Shown: in pieces, positions 51,001 through 59,975 of the stretch
Layout: every line of letters begins with the position of its first letter
Numbering within the stretch: the first letter of the stretch is position 1
NCBI RefSeq assembly: GCF_001613795.1
Contig: NZ_LPVZ01000024.1
Location: 1-64,000, forward strand
Length of the DNA: 64,000 nt
From: Thalassospira sp. MCCC 1A01148
GTDB taxonomy: Bacteria > Pseudomonadota > Alphaproteobacteria > Rhodospirillales > Thalassospiraceae
Direction of reading: 5' to 3'
The notes under the pieces: generated by a model
The model's database searches: none
Seen by the model: only the letters and a program-made list of their open reading frames with translations
What the model was told of the DNA's origin: nothing
Program-made: the position numbers and the translations under genes

Positions 51001-51435
51001 TTAGTCGTGTGTCACATGCGCAAAGGTATCGCGCACCACGCGCGAGATATGATCATCATCGATCTGATAAAGGATGTGCCGCCCGCGTCGCTCGGATGCC
51101 AAAATGCGCTGATCACGCAAATGGCGCAGATGATGGCTGCAAAGCGATTGCGACATGTTCGTCGCCTCTGCCAATTCCGATACAGTCTGAGGCTTTTCCA
51201 TGCAGCGCAAAACAAGCTGCAAGCGTCCGGCATCGCCCAAAAGCGCAAAAATCTTTGCTGCCGCCTCTACATCGGGCAACGACAGTTGTGCGCCGACCAC
51301 CCGTGAAGCATCACGGGTAACAGCTTCACCCTGCTCGGAGCTCAGACCAAGACGGGCAGCTGTATCGCATTCCTGACAATCATCAGCATCGATTTCTGTA
51401 ACGGGTGTGCGGGGTTTTGTTTTGCTTTCAGACAT
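51001..51435 (-). CDS. ArsR/SmtB family metal-responsive repressor (CadC/ZntR-like)
   Basis: A 144-residue winged-helix repressor. The HTH is TVSELAEATNMSQSLCSHHL (about 83-102). The SmtB alpha-5 zinc-sensing site is intact in spacing: D127-x-H129-x10-H140-xx-H143, where H143 takes the place of the usual Glu. Extra Cys at C20, C23, C78 and C99 recall the CadC alpha-3N site. ATG 51435 is preferred to the frame open to 51477. It precedes the P-type ATPase gene on the same strand with the operator/promoter between them, so it represses metal export until Zn or Cd binds. Confidence 0.92.
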   Translation of the reverse strand: MSESKTKPRTPVTEIDADDCQECDTAARLGLSSEQGEAVTRDASRVVGAQLSLPDVEAAAKIFALLGDAGRLQLVLRCMEKPQTVSELAEATNMSQSLCSHHLRHLRDQRILASERRGRHILYQIDDDHISRVVRDTFAHVTHD

Positions 51436-51550
51436 GGGGACTATTTTCCATGCCTGCCCGCACAACGCAAGCGACACATGGACATTTGCGCAAATCGCGA
51501 CTGTTTTTGACAGATCGCAAACAATGAAGATTGACTCATTTCGATAATTT

Positions 51551-51569
51551 ATTCATGTTTTACATGAAT
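51551..51569 (+). promoter_or_regulatory. Palindrome upstream of the DUF2975/XRE pair
   Basis: ATTCATG (51551-51557) and CATGAAT (51563-51569) are perfect 7-bp arms around TTTTA, 43 nt before the DUF2975 start. The XRE protein encoded downstream is the most likely binder. Confidence 0.55.
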
Positions 51570-51612
51570 TAAATGACTTGATTCGAAATTGATCCATTCA
51601 GGAGCCCCACAG

Positions 51613-52167
51613 ATGACCGCCCCACAAACAGCCAGCACGCTTAAAAATGTCCGCACCATCAGCACCCTTCTTTACTGGGTCTGCGCGATGGCCATCATTT
51701 TTCAGATCCTGGTCGTGCCACTGGTCTGGTACGCACCAGGCTGGGTCGAAGCCAGCACCAGTCAAATGACCGTCAGCATTGCCGATCTGCACGCGCTGTC
51801 AGGCTGGCAGAAATACGTCACCATGGCAGTGATGATGATCCCGTCACTTGTTCTGGCCTATGGCCTGTATCGCCTGCGCAAGATGTTTGGCGCCTTTGCA
51901 CATAACGCCATTTTCCAGACGGAGCCGATCCGCCATCTCAAAGCATTTGGCTTTGCCCTTCTGGCGCAAACCCTGACCAAACCACTGACCGGTGCTGCCA
52001 CCTCGGTGCTTGCGACTTTCCACCGCCCGGCCGGTGAACGGGTTCTGTCAATCGGGCTGAGTAATGCCGAGGCCAGCACGTTGTTTCTGGGCGGACTGAT
52101 CATTGTCATTGCGTGGGTACTGGGCGAAGCAGCCCGCATTGATGACGAAAACCGGAGTTTCGTCTGA
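51613..52167 (+). CDS. DUF2975 family membrane protein
   Basis: A 184-residue protein with four predicted membrane helices (about 18-38, 68-92, 118-140 and 150-172), the DUF2975 layout. The inner segment LRKMFGAFAHNAIFQTEPIR is characteristic of the family. Function unknown, but DUF2975 genes are almost always followed by a small XRE regulator, as here, with a stop/start overlap of one base (TGATG). ATG 51613 follows CAGGAG; ATG 51589 is less likely. A palindrome upstream may be the operator. Confidence 0.82.
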   Translation: MTAPQTASTLKNVRTISTLLYWVCAMAIIFQILVVPLVWYAPGWVEASTSQMTVSIADLHALSGWQKYVTMAVMMIPSLVLAYGLYRLRKMFGAFAHNAIFQTEPIRHLKAFGFALLAQTLTKPLTGAATSVLATFHRPAGERVLSIGLSNAEASTLFLGGLIIVIAWVLGEAARIDDENRSFV

Positions 52168-52373
52168 TGGCCATTATCGTTCGGCTGGACGTCATGCTGG
52201 CCACCCGCAAGATGAAGTCCAAGGACCTCGCCGCACGGATCGGAATTAGCGAACAGAACCTGTCGCTTCTGAAGTCCGGCAAAGTCCGCGGTGTGCGATT
52301 TGAAACGCTGGCTGCCATTTGCAAGGAGCTTGATTGCCAACCCGGTGACCTTTTGGAGTTTCAACCAGATTAG
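52167..52373 (+). CDS. Small XRE-family HTH regulator (YozG-like)
   Basis: A 68-residue protein that is a single lambda-type HTH: LATRKMKSKDLAARIGISEQ then NLSLLKSGKVRGVRFETLAA, ending DCQPGDLLEF. This matches the short Cro/C1-type regulators that accompany DUF2975 membrane proteins. It overlaps the DUF2975 stop by one base, so the two are coupled. It is likely an autoregulator of the pair; the signal is unknown. Confidence 0.88.
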   Translation: MAIIVRLDVMLATRKMKSKDLAARIGISEQNLSLLKSGKVRGVRFETLAAICKELDCQPGDLLEFQPD

Positions 52374-52426
52374 TGCCCGACCAACCCACGCAAGCCGAGC
52401 ACCATAACTCGCCAGTTGCGGCCGTT

Positions 52427-54874
52427 TTACGACTTCGTCCGATCCCCGGACGGGTCGTAGAACGGCCGCAAGGATGCTTCGGCACCAACCACTGTTCCAG
52501 CGACATCGATGCTGTAACTTGATGCCAGAATGTCGCTGGCCGTTTCGCCCGCGCATCCAATATAGCCCATCCCGACAGCCGCTCCGACATGATGACCATA
52601 GGCCCCTGATGTCAGATGACCGACGATCTTGCCGTCGCGCAGGATCGGTTCGTTGTGGAACAGAAGCGGTTCAGGATCATTCAGGCGGAATTGCACTATC
52701 CGACGCGTCAAACCAGTTTCACGCTTGGCAAGCACGGCGTCTCGGCCAACGAAATCCGGCTTGTCGGTTTTAACCGCAAAGCCAAGTCCGGCTTCAAGCA
52801 CATGATCCTCGCAGGTGATGTCATGACCAAAGTGACGAAAGCCCTTTTCGATCCGGCACCCATCCATCATATGCAAACCACATAATTTCAGGCCATGGTC
52901 TTCGCCAGCCGCCAGTAGTGTTTCAAACACATGGGCAGCCATGTCGGAACTGACATAGATTTCCCATCCGAGTTCCCCGACATAGGAAACACGATGTGCA
53001 CGCGCGATCCCCATGCCGATTTCGATTTCCTGTGCCGTGCCAAACGGATTGGCCACACTTGAGAAATCGTTGGGCGATACAGTGGATAACAAATCACGCG
53101 ATTTCGGCCCCATGACGGCCAGCACTGCCTCGCCTGCTGTAACATCTGTGATGACGACCAAATAATCACCAATATGGCGACGCATCCACGTTTCATCAGC
53201 CAGCCGCGTTGCCGCCGGTGTGACGACAAGATACGCCAGCTCCGAAAGTCGGGTGATGGTCACATCAGCCTCTATACCACCCCGCGCATTGAGAAACTGG
53301 GTATAAACAATCTTGCCAACCGGAACGTTCATTTCCCCACCACAGATGTAGTTGAGGAAGGCGGTCGCATCCGGGCCATCGATCCGGATTTTGCCGAAGG
53401 ATGACATGTCGTAAAGACCAACCCCGGTTCGGATCGCCAAATGCTCTGCTTTGGCATTGTCAAACCAGTTGGGATGTTTCCAGTTATACTCATATTCCGG
53501 TTTCTGGCCGGGGTTGGCAAACCAGTTGGCGCGTTCCCAGCCTGCTAGCTCACCAAAGACCGCGCCGTTTCGTGCCAGATGTTCATGCAGGGGCGAGCGA
53601 CGAATGCCACGTGACGTTGCCTTTTGCCGGAATGGATAGTGATCGGCATACAGCAAGCCCAACGTTTCTGACACACGTTCAGTCAGATAGGTCTTGTTGC
53701 CCTGAAAAGGCTGCATGCGGGCGATATCGACATCACCAAGATCAAACGGCTTTTCGCCGTCTTCCATCCATTGCGCCAATGCCATCCCCGCCCCACCGGC
53801 CGATTGAATGCCGATGGAATTGAACCCTGCCGCCACCCAGACATTATCCATGTCCGGCGCCAGACCAAGGTGATAGGCATCATCGGGCGTGAAGCTCTCA
53901 GGGCCATTAAAGAAGGTATGAATGCCGGTTTGCCCCAAAAGTGGCAGGCGATTAATCGCCAGTTCAAGGATCGGTTCGAAATGTTCGAAATCTGCGGGCA
54001 GTTCATCAAATTCGAAACTGTCGGGAATGCCGTCCATGCCCCACGGCTTTGCCTTAGGCTCGAACATGCCGAGCAGGATCTTACCGGCGTCTTCCTTGTA
54101 ATAGGCGCACTCATCGGGCACACGCAAAACCGGCAGATCACCGAGATCGGGAACATTATCGGTGACGATGTAATAATGCTCGCACGCATGTAGCGGCACA
54201 TTGACCCCGGCCATCTTGCCGACATCGCGCGCCCACATACCGGCACAGTTAACCACCATGTCGCAGGCGATTTCACCCTGATCACCATCCTCGGATTGCC
54301 AGGAAACGGCTGTGATGCGCGATCCCTGTTTGCGCATACCGGTGACTTTGGTGCGGCTATGGATTTTCGCACCGCGTTTGGTCGCACCGCGCGCCAGTGA
54401 CAACGCGATATTCCCCGGATCGCCCTGCCCGTCCTTGGGCAAATACACGCCTGCGGTCACCCCATCCAGATTGACATGCGGATAGCGTTCCCCGACCTCA
54501 GCTGGCGAGATTTCTTCAATCTCCACCCCGAAGGCACGGGCCATGGCAGCCTGGCGAAACAGTTCTTTCTTGCGATCCTCCGTCAGGGCGACGGTGATGG
54601 CACCAACGCGTTTGAAGCCTGTAGCGACCCCGGTTTCATCTTCAAGCGTGCCGTATAGTTCCTGAGAGTATTTGGCAAGGCGGGTCATGTTGGCGGTTGC
54701 GCGCAACTGGGCAATCAGGCCCGCCGCATGCCATGTGGTACCAGATGTCAGTTCCTTGCGTTCGAGCAAGACAACATCTTTCCAGCCAAGTTTGGTCAGG
54801 TGATAGGCGACCGAACAACCAATCACACCACCGCCGATAATGACCACACGGGCCTCGTCCTGAATGTTCTCCAA
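52427..54874 (-). CDS. FAD-dependent dimethylglycine/sarcosine dehydrogenase-like protein (DAO + GcvT)
   Basis: An 815-residue two-part enzyme. The N-terminal DAO-type FAD domain begins with the dinucleotide motif VVIIGGGVIGCSVAYHL (10-26) and ELTSGTTWHAAGLIAQ, where the His of TWHAAG is the covalent-FAD candidate seen in dimethylglycine dehydrogenase. The C-terminal half (about 420-805) is a GcvT/aminomethyltransferase fold that binds folate (SFGKIRIDGPDATAFLNYI; LHMMDGCRIEKGFRHFGHD). Such enzymes demethylate dimethylglycine or sarcosine in glycine-betaine breakdown. No betaine genes adjoin it, so the exact substrate is open. Confidence 0.9.
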   Translation of the reverse strand: MENIQDEARVVIIGGGVIGCSVAYHLTKLGWKDVVLLERKELTSGTTWHAAGLIAQLRATANMTRLAKYSQELYGTLEDETGVATGFKRVGAITVALTEDRKKELFRQAAMARAFGVEIEEISPAEVGERYPHVNLDGVTAGVYLPKDGQGDPGNIALSLARGATKRGAKIHSRTKVTGMRKQGSRITAVSWQSEDGDQGEIACDMVVNCAGMWARDVGKMAGVNVPLHACEHYYIVTDNVPDLGDLPVLRVPDECAYYKEDAGKILLGMFEPKAKPWGMDGIPDSFEFDELPADFEHFEPILELAINRLPLLGQTGIHTFFNGPESFTPDDAYHLGLAPDMDNVWVAAGFNSIGIQSAGGAGMALAQWMEDGEKPFDLGDVDIARMQPFQGNKTYLTERVSETLGLLYADHYPFRQKATSRGIRRSPLHEHLARNGAVFGELAGWERANWFANPGQKPEYEYNWKHPNWFDNAKAEHLAIRTGVGLYDMSSFGKIRIDGPDATAFLNYICGGEMNVPVGKIVYTQFLNARGGIEADVTITRLSELAYLVVTPAATRLADETWMRRHIGDYLVVITDVTAGEAVLAVMGPKSRDLLSTVSPNDFSSVANPFGTAQEIEIGMGIARAHRVSYVGELGWEIYVSSDMAAHVFETLLAAGEDHGLKLCGLHMMDGCRIEKGFRHFGHDITCEDHVLEAGLGFAVKTDKPDFVGRDAVLAKRETGLTRRIVQFRLNDPEPLLFHNEPILRDGKIVGHLTSGAYGHHVGAAVGMGYIGCAGETASDILASSYSIDVAGTVVGAEASLRPFYDPSGDRTKS

Positions 54875-55161
54875 CGCCTTAGCCCCTTATTCGAAATGCA
54901 CTGAACGTCCCGGAACGGTTTCCTGATATGGTGGCATACCTGATTACAACAACTGGATGCTCATATTGTTGTGCTGACGCTAGACAACAAGCATGACGGC
55001 GACAAGTGGGGATGGAGCCAAAAGATAGTTTGGCACTATAAAATCATACGATCTGGCACCACGAAATCGTTTATCATCCAGGGCTTAAAGGTCGCCATGA
55101 CTGATCTATCGACTGCTTTGACAACGTAAATCAGATACCGTCCTCAAAATCAGGATTTCCA

Positions 55162-55578
55162 GTGACTTATGAATTAACCATTCTGGTTCTCAACGCGCTG
55201 CTCTGCCTGGCTTTCCCGTGGGCCTGTAACTATGCCTACGCCAAGCAGCCCGGTGTTGGGAGCAAACGCCTCATGGGCAACCGTGATTCCCTGCCCGAAC
55301 GGACCGGCATGGCCGCACGCGGGGCGCGGGCCCATCAAAACCATCTGGAAAACCTTGTTCCCTTTGCGATTATCGTTCTGACTGCACATGCCATCGGTGT
55401 CTCCAATACTGTTACCGCTGTCTGCGCCGCCATATTCCTTGCAGCACGCATTGCACATGGCGGGTTTTATCTTGCCGGCATTACCCGGCTTCCGGGCATC
55501 AATGGCGTACGTTCAATTGCCTATTTCGTCAGCCTGTTTTCCATGCTGGTTTACGCATCCCAACTGTTTTTGGCATAG
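55162..55578 (+). CDS. MAPEG family membrane protein
   Basis: A 138-residue protein with four predicted membrane helices, in the MAPEG (membrane-associated eicosanoid/glutathione metabolism) family. It has the N-terminal helix LTILVLNALLCLAFPWAC, then the family pattern ARGARAHQNHLENLVPFAII, where RAxxAHxNxxE is the glutathione-contact signature, and AARIAHGGFYLAG. Bacterial members have no settled role. The start is GTG 55162 with an AGGA upstream; it is the only candidate placing the first helix correctly. Confidence 0.85.
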   Translation: MTYELTILVLNALLCLAFPWACNYAYAKQPGVGSKRLMGNRDSLPERTGMAARGARAHQNHLENLVPFAIIVLTAHAIGVSNTVTAVCAAIFLAARIAHGGFYLAGITRLPGINGVRSIAYFVSLFSMLVYASQLFLA

Positions 55579-55710
55579 GTTACCGCGATCATTTACGCTG
55601 GCGATTGATCCCATGCTTGCCGGCCGTCCTTAGTTTTGCCTAAATGCATACCAACAATGCCGCGCACAAAGCAGCGGCAACAGGGAATGCTTCAGGAAAG
55701 GACGTTTTAC

Positions 55711-56472
55711 ATGACGCAGAAAGTCGCACTGGTCACCGGCGCCGCACGCGGGATCGGACTTGCCACCACCAAACTGTTTATCGATCAGGGCTGGAAAGTC
55801 GCCATGATTGATCGCGACGGACCCGAACTAAACGCTGCGTCAAAAGCCGTGTTGGATGCGGCCTCGGCCTTTGAGTATGACGTCTCAGACCCCGCACAGG
55901 TTAACCAGATGGTCGATGCGGTGCTTTCGGCCTTTGGACGGATCGATGCCGTCGTAAACAATGCCGGTGTTGCCGACTTCCTGCCGGTCGAGGAAACCAG
56001 CTTCGCCACCTGGCGCCGCATCATGGAAACCAATCTTGATGGTGTCTTCCTTGTCTCGCAGGCGACCATACCAGCACTCAAGGAAACCAAGGGTGCGATT
56101 GTGAATATCGGCTCGATCTCGGGCCTTCGTGCATCAACACTCCGGGTTGCCTATGGCACATCAAAGGCGGCTGTTATTCACATGACCAAACAGCAGGCTG
56201 CCGAACTTGGCGAATTTGGCATCCGCTCCAATTGCGTTTGCCCCGGCCCAGTCAAAACCAAACTCGCCATGGCCGTGCATTCGCCAGAAATCATCTCTGC
56301 CTATCTCGACGCCATGCCGCTGGGCCGCTATGGCACAGAAAACGAAATCGCCGAAGTGATACACTTCCTGTGCTCCGACAAGGCAAGCTTCGTCACCGGA
56401 CAAATCGTCGCGGCCGATGGCGGGTTTGAGACCACAGGTGTCGGCCTCCCGGCCCTTCGAGCAGAAAAGTAA
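55711..56472 (+). CDS. SDR family oxidoreductase
   Basis: A 253-residue classical short-chain dehydrogenase: cofactor loop GAARGIG (about 10-16), NNAGVADFLP (about 83), catalytic Ser in NIGSISGLRAS and Y-x3-K in VAYGTSKAAVIHM (about 150-156), and a C-terminal ASFVTGQIVAADGG. The Asp after the second beta strand (MIDRD) suggests NAD+ preference. Substrate unknown. ATG 55711 follows AGGAAAGGACG; the open frame to 55636 is rejected. Followed by a 50-codon lipoprotein-like ORF. Confidence 0.9.
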   Translation: MTQKVALVTGAARGIGLATTKLFIDQGWKVAMIDRDGPELNAASKAVLDAASAFEYDVSDPAQVNQMVDAVLSAFGRIDAVVNNAGVADFLPVEETSFATWRRIMETNLDGVFLVSQATIPALKETKGAIVNIGSISGLRASTLRVAYGTSKAAVIHMTKQQAAELGEFGIRSNCVCPGPVKTKLAMAVHSPEIISAYLDAMPLGRYGTENEIAEVIHFLCSDKASFVTGQIVAADGGFETTGVGLPALRAEK

Positions 56473-56484
56473 GGCATCGAAGCC

Positions 56485-56637
56485 ATGCGCCCCCTTCGCG
56501 TGATCATGACGTTTGTCGCCGTACTGTCGCTGTCATCCTGCCTGACATTTAACTGGCAGCGCAGCGTGCAACAGGCACTGTCAAACGCGTGTAACGCGTC
56601 GGGGGATTGTGGTTCGAATGGGCCTGACAACCGATAG
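56485..56637 (+). CDS. 50-residue putative small lipoprotein
   Basis: ATG 56485, 12 nt after the SDR stop, opens a 50-codon frame with a basic start (MRPLRV), a hydrophobic stretch and a lipobox LSSC at 16-19, so C19 would be lipidated. Two further Cys (about C36 and C42) could form a disulfide in the short SNACNASGDCGSNG tail. A GGCATCGAAG-type ribosome site is weak. Small entericidin-like or lysis-type lipoproteins have this layout, but no family was recognised. The convergent GSCFA gene ends 8 nt beyond. Confidence 0.55.
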   Translation: MRPLRVIMTFVAVLSLSSCLTFNWQRSVQQALSNACNASGDCGSNGPDNR

Positions 56638-56644
56638 AGGCCAA

Positions 56645-57592
56645 TTACTCACTACAGTATGCACGTGCAAAGAGTTGCATGATGTCGTCGATGTATTCTT
56701 TTTTCGGATGCCGATTATCATCTACAAATGGATCAGGATACACTTCCTTGATCAGTTCGTAGGACGGGAAGTAATATACCTTGTCGTGTTTCTGGCTCAT
56801 CAGATCATCCAGCGCAATGCGCAAGATCGACTTTGACACCGTGTTGGCCGAAATGCAGTTAATGTCACGGAAAGTTGCCATCAGTGGAATGGGCGACAGT
56901 GTGAAAATGATTTTGCAATCCGGCATATAGGCATCGCGAAGCTTGACGATCTTTTCAAGGTTGTCGCGATTTTCTTCGACGGTTGTCAGACGGAACCCAT
57001 GCCGTTCGCTATCAAAATTGTCAGCCGGGATGGACCGCCAGAATGCCCGCCCGGAAACCTTGTCAAACCAGACTTCTGAGAGACCAACCGTGATGATCAG
57101 CGTTTCGGTCTTCATCAGAAGCTTCTTGGTTTCCAAGCGGACTTCTTCATCGGGAAGAACGATTTCCTTGTTTTCTCCGAACCAAAGACCTTCCTGAAGA
57201 CTTTTGTTTTCAAATGCCCATTCAAGTTGTTCGAGGATGGCATAGGTATTCACCAGTCCCTCGCCAAATCGGATGATATGGGAATTCAGGCTTAGCTTCT
57301 TTCCCAGAACATTGTAGTCGTTCTTGATCAGCCACTTGGAAATATTTTGTGCAAAGCAGCTTCCAAAGGCGGTGACGACAGTTGATTTATCGATGAATGC
57401 AGCGGGCGGTTCATAACCCTTGATGATAAAGCGCCGGAATGCGCTGTCTGCACGCAGCATCTTTTTTGAAGGAATGAAATTTGTCGACTCACCACGGTAC
57501 CAGCTACCATTGAAGGTCTGGACGTCATCTTCAGACTTTATCGAAAAAGCCGGGTCTCGCGTGGTTTGAAAAGAAAAGTCTTCATCGCTCAT
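56645..57592 (-). CDS. GSCFA domain-containing protein
   Basis: A 315-residue protein with the GSCFA hallmark AFGSCFAQNI (GSCFA at 77-81). Further family features are SLNSHIIRFGEGLVNTYAIL (the Asn/His block), ITVGLSEVWFD and FTLSPIPLMATFRDINC. GSCFA proteins belong to the SGNH-hydrolase-like group and are usually near polysaccharide or glycosylation genes; activity unproven. ATG 57592 (MSDEDFSF) is preferred, as the longer frame adds a non-conserved leader. It is separated from the glycan cluster by a terminator and a promoter-sized gap, so it has its own transcript. Confidence 0.88.
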   Translation of the reverse strand: MSDEDFSFQTTRDPAFSIKSEDDVQTFNGSWYRGESTNFIPSKKMLRADSAFRRFIIKGYEPPAAFIDKSTVVTAFGSCFAQNISKWLIKNDYNVLGKKLSLNSHIIRFGEGLVNTYAILEQLEWAFENKSLQEGLWFGENKEIVLPDEEVRLETKKLLMKTETLIITVGLSEVWFDKVSGRAFWRSIPADNFDSERHGFRLTTVEENRDNLEKIVKLRDAYMPDCKIIFTLSPIPLMATFRDINCISANTVSKSILRIALDDLMSQKHDKVYYFPSYELIKEVYPDPFVDDNRHPKKEYIDDIMQLFARAYCSE

Positions 57593-57968
57593 GTGACTAT
57601 CCGCCGCCTGTCTCGGGCAAAATACATATGTTCTTCCGAACCGGGCCAAACTGAAAACAGCATGGTCCACCATTTTCAAAATCTACAATGCCATACAATG
57701 ATGGTATCGACTACTGTTGCTAGACTAAGGCAATACTGATCACGCAATGTTTAAGATCCGGGCTTGACCGTGGCGCTGGCGGAGGAAGCCTTACGTTCAC
57801 TAATGTTTGTGCGGGCACGATGGGCTACGAGCATGGATGTTTGCGGTCAGTTTGCGGAAAGGCGCTCCAACAGTAGACAGTTGGCATCTTGCAAAAGAGA
57901 ACGGCGCGTCCGATAGATGAAATGCGCCGTTCAATCAATCATTCTGTTGCCAACCTAGCCATTAGAGT
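57593..57968. other. Gene-free stretch between GSCFA gene and glycan cluster, with terminator
   Basis: No gene is seen. AACGGCGC (57900-57907) and GCGCCGTT (57924-57931) form a perfect 8-bp stem; on the minus strand it runs into CTCTTTTGC, the terminator for the cluster ending at 57969. The rest would hold the GSCFA promoter; it lies at the edge of a visibly AT-richer block. Confidence 0.65.
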
Positions 57969-59111
57969 TCATTGGGTGCCATTAAAAGCGGGCTCTCCAA
58001 GGTCTCTCTCAATATGTTGAGCAACATCCTGCGACACCCAGATCGAATGGTCAATCTTTCCTGAAAATACGCTATAAAACGGAGCGGATGTTTGTTGCTT
58101 TTCAATCACCGACGGTCGTCTATCAGTTTCTTCAGAGTTTGCAAAAACGACACGCACCGTGGCCAAATAGTTCACGAATTCTGCATTTTTTATGCTCGGC
58201 AACCATTTCGAAGAAGATTCAACCATTGCCTCAAATACTTTACGCGCCTCAGCTTCACCAACAATATTCTTTGGCTGTGACCATTCATTAGGATAACTCT
58301 CACCGACAACCGTTTGAAGAACAGTATGCTCTACATGATAGAGCAAATAGCTCCCAGTCTTGCCAAAGGGAAGCACGGTGAAAAATGGACCATCCATCAC
58401 CGTAATGCCAATTGGCGGCATTCCCTTTCGCCAGCGTACAACGGGAACAACAGTAAGTTCATATTGAAGGTTCGTTACTGCTAGGCCAAGGTCCTTATTA
58501 AAGGAACTGAAGTTTGCGTAAGTACAATTAACGATCGCACGTGCCGTCAGTTGTTTTCCATCACAAAATACCGCAAATCCTGACGAGATCTCCAAGACGC
58601 GATCGACATTGTGATTGCATCTTACTTCAACATTATTCTTCAACAGCTCTTCCAGAACCTCAGCGCGAAGGAGTTTTGAGTCATAAACAACTTCGCCTGT
58701 TAAGATGCCACCTTCTACATTGAGGACTGGCTCGCAAAAGTCGGCGAGGTTTAACTCACGGAAAGGGAGTGAGGCTCGATCACAGAAGGCAGCATATTCA
58801 ACGAAATCGACTTTACTATCCAGCGCACTGATAAAGTAAGCGTTGTCAAACCCGTCCAGAATGCAGTTTTTGTAGGATTTATAGAAATCGTCGAACCCAC
58901 GCTGGCACTGAATGGCGGTCTCAACATCCCGAGGATAATGATATCCTAAATGCAACCTGTTTTGGTTATTGAGCGTAGCAGCCAGCATCAAGTCGGTATT
59001 CTTTTCGAGCAACACAACGCTGAAGCCCTTCTTGGCAATTTCGATTGCAGACAAACAACCAAAGACACCACCGCCGATAATGACGACATCTGTACTCACT
59101 TGCTCAGACAT
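57969..59111 (-). CDS. FAD-dependent oxidoreductase (DAO family) in glycan cluster
   Basis: A 380-residue protein with an N-terminal FAD-binding motif VVIIGGGVFGCLSAIEIAKK (about 9-28) and the DAO-family LLEKNTDLMLAATLNNQNRL and YHYPRDVETAIQCQRGF. Such genes recur in surface-glycan and flagellin-modification clusters without a proven reaction. ATG 59111 overlaps the upstream SDR stop by 8 nt, so the two are coupled. Codon use is more AT-rich than in core genes. The last gene of the cluster, followed by a terminator. Confidence 0.85.
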   Translation of the reverse strand: MSEQVSTDVVIIGGGVFGCLSAIEIAKKGFSVVLLEKNTDLMLAATLNNQNRLHLGYHYPRDVETAIQCQRGFDDFYKSYKNCILDGFDNAYFISALDSKVDFVEYAAFCDRASLPFRELNLADFCEPVLNVEGGILTGEVVYDSKLLRAEVLEELLKNNVEVRCNHNVDRVLEISSGFAVFCDGKQLTARAIVNCTYANFSSFNKDLGLAVTNLQYELTVVPVVRWRKGMPPIGITVMDGPFFTVLPFGKTGSYLLYHVEHTVLQTVVGESYPNEWSQPKNIVGEAEARKVFEAMVESSSKWLPSIKNAEFVNYLATVRVVFANSEETDRRPSVIEKQQTSAPFYSVFSGKIDHSIWVSQDVAQHIERDLGEPAFNGTQ

Positions 59112-59790
59112 AACGCCCGCCATTTATATCAATTACCTGCCCATTTAATGAGGCCCAATGCGGCTGCGAAATATCAAAACAAATCTTCACCAAATCTTCC
59201 AAAGCTATCAGTTTCCCAACTGGTGTTTGTTGCACATGCTTCTCGATTTCGCCTTCGGCAAAGCCTTCAAACATCGTCGAACCTTCAATAAGCCCCGGCG
59301 CTATGCAGTTAAAACGAACCCCATTTTGAGATTTTTTTGCCAACGATTTCGTCAGTCCGACAAGGGCAGCCTTAGATGCTGAGTAGGCTTCATCGTAGCT
59401 TCCAGCAGAGCCCGCGATAGACCCTATAAAAAGCACAGCTCCGTGTGCATTCAGGTAACTCTGCAAATGTCTTAAGGCCTTAATTACAATGATAACATTT
59501 GCATGAAAAACTTCTTGCAAATCTTCATCTGAGTAATGCTGAAGATCTTTTCCCGGAAGCGCACCAATGCAGAATATTAACACGTCTATCGTTTCGACTT
59601 TGTCAGCCAGCGCTTTTACGCTTCCCGCATTTTCCAAGTCGACGTACAAATGATTTTCACTGGTTGGATCCGCAAGTCTTCGGGTCGTACCGATCACCTG
59701 GTATCCAGCAAGAACGTAGTGTTCAACAAGAGCACGTCCAACAGACGAGTCAGCTCCAATGACAAGACACGTTTTACTCAAAATATTCAC
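59104..59790 (-). CDS. SDR family protein in glycan cluster (PtmA-like)
   Basis: A 228-residue short-chain dehydrogenase: cofactor loop GADSSVGRAL (about 12-21), catalytic Y-x3-K in DEAYSASKAALVGL and the SIAGSAGS serine strand, C-terminal LNGQVIDINGG. Members in pseudaminic/legionaminic-type loci (PtmA) are thought to modify a sugar nucleotide. It overlaps the FAD oxidoreductase gene and lies 185 nt downstream of the YdcF-type gene; the shared AT-rich composition fits one imported cluster. Substrate unknown. Confidence 0.85.
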   Translation of the reverse strand: MNILSKTCLVIGADSSVGRALVEHYVLAGYQVIGTTRRLADPTSENHLYVDLENAGSVKALADKVETIDVLIFCIGALPGKDLQHYSDEDLQEVFHANVIIVIKALRHLQSYLNAHGAVLFIGSIAGSAGSYDEAYSASKAALVGLTKSLAKKSQNGVRFNCIAPGLIEGSTMFEGFAEGEIEKHVQQTPVGKLIALEDLVKICFDISQPHWASLNGQVIDINGGRYV

Positions 59791-59975
59791 CCAAACATAA
59801 TTGCTTTCGACCGGCTGTCTCTACTGTAAACCAATTCAGTTGACATCTCGAATGTTTACCCCTTTAAGTCGCAAAGAAAACAAGCCAACTTCAAATTTCC
59901 GAAAAGAGAAACGTCATAGTTGTGCACTTGAAGAACTGTGAACACACGGAAAATGACCGCACAGACCATCAACTC

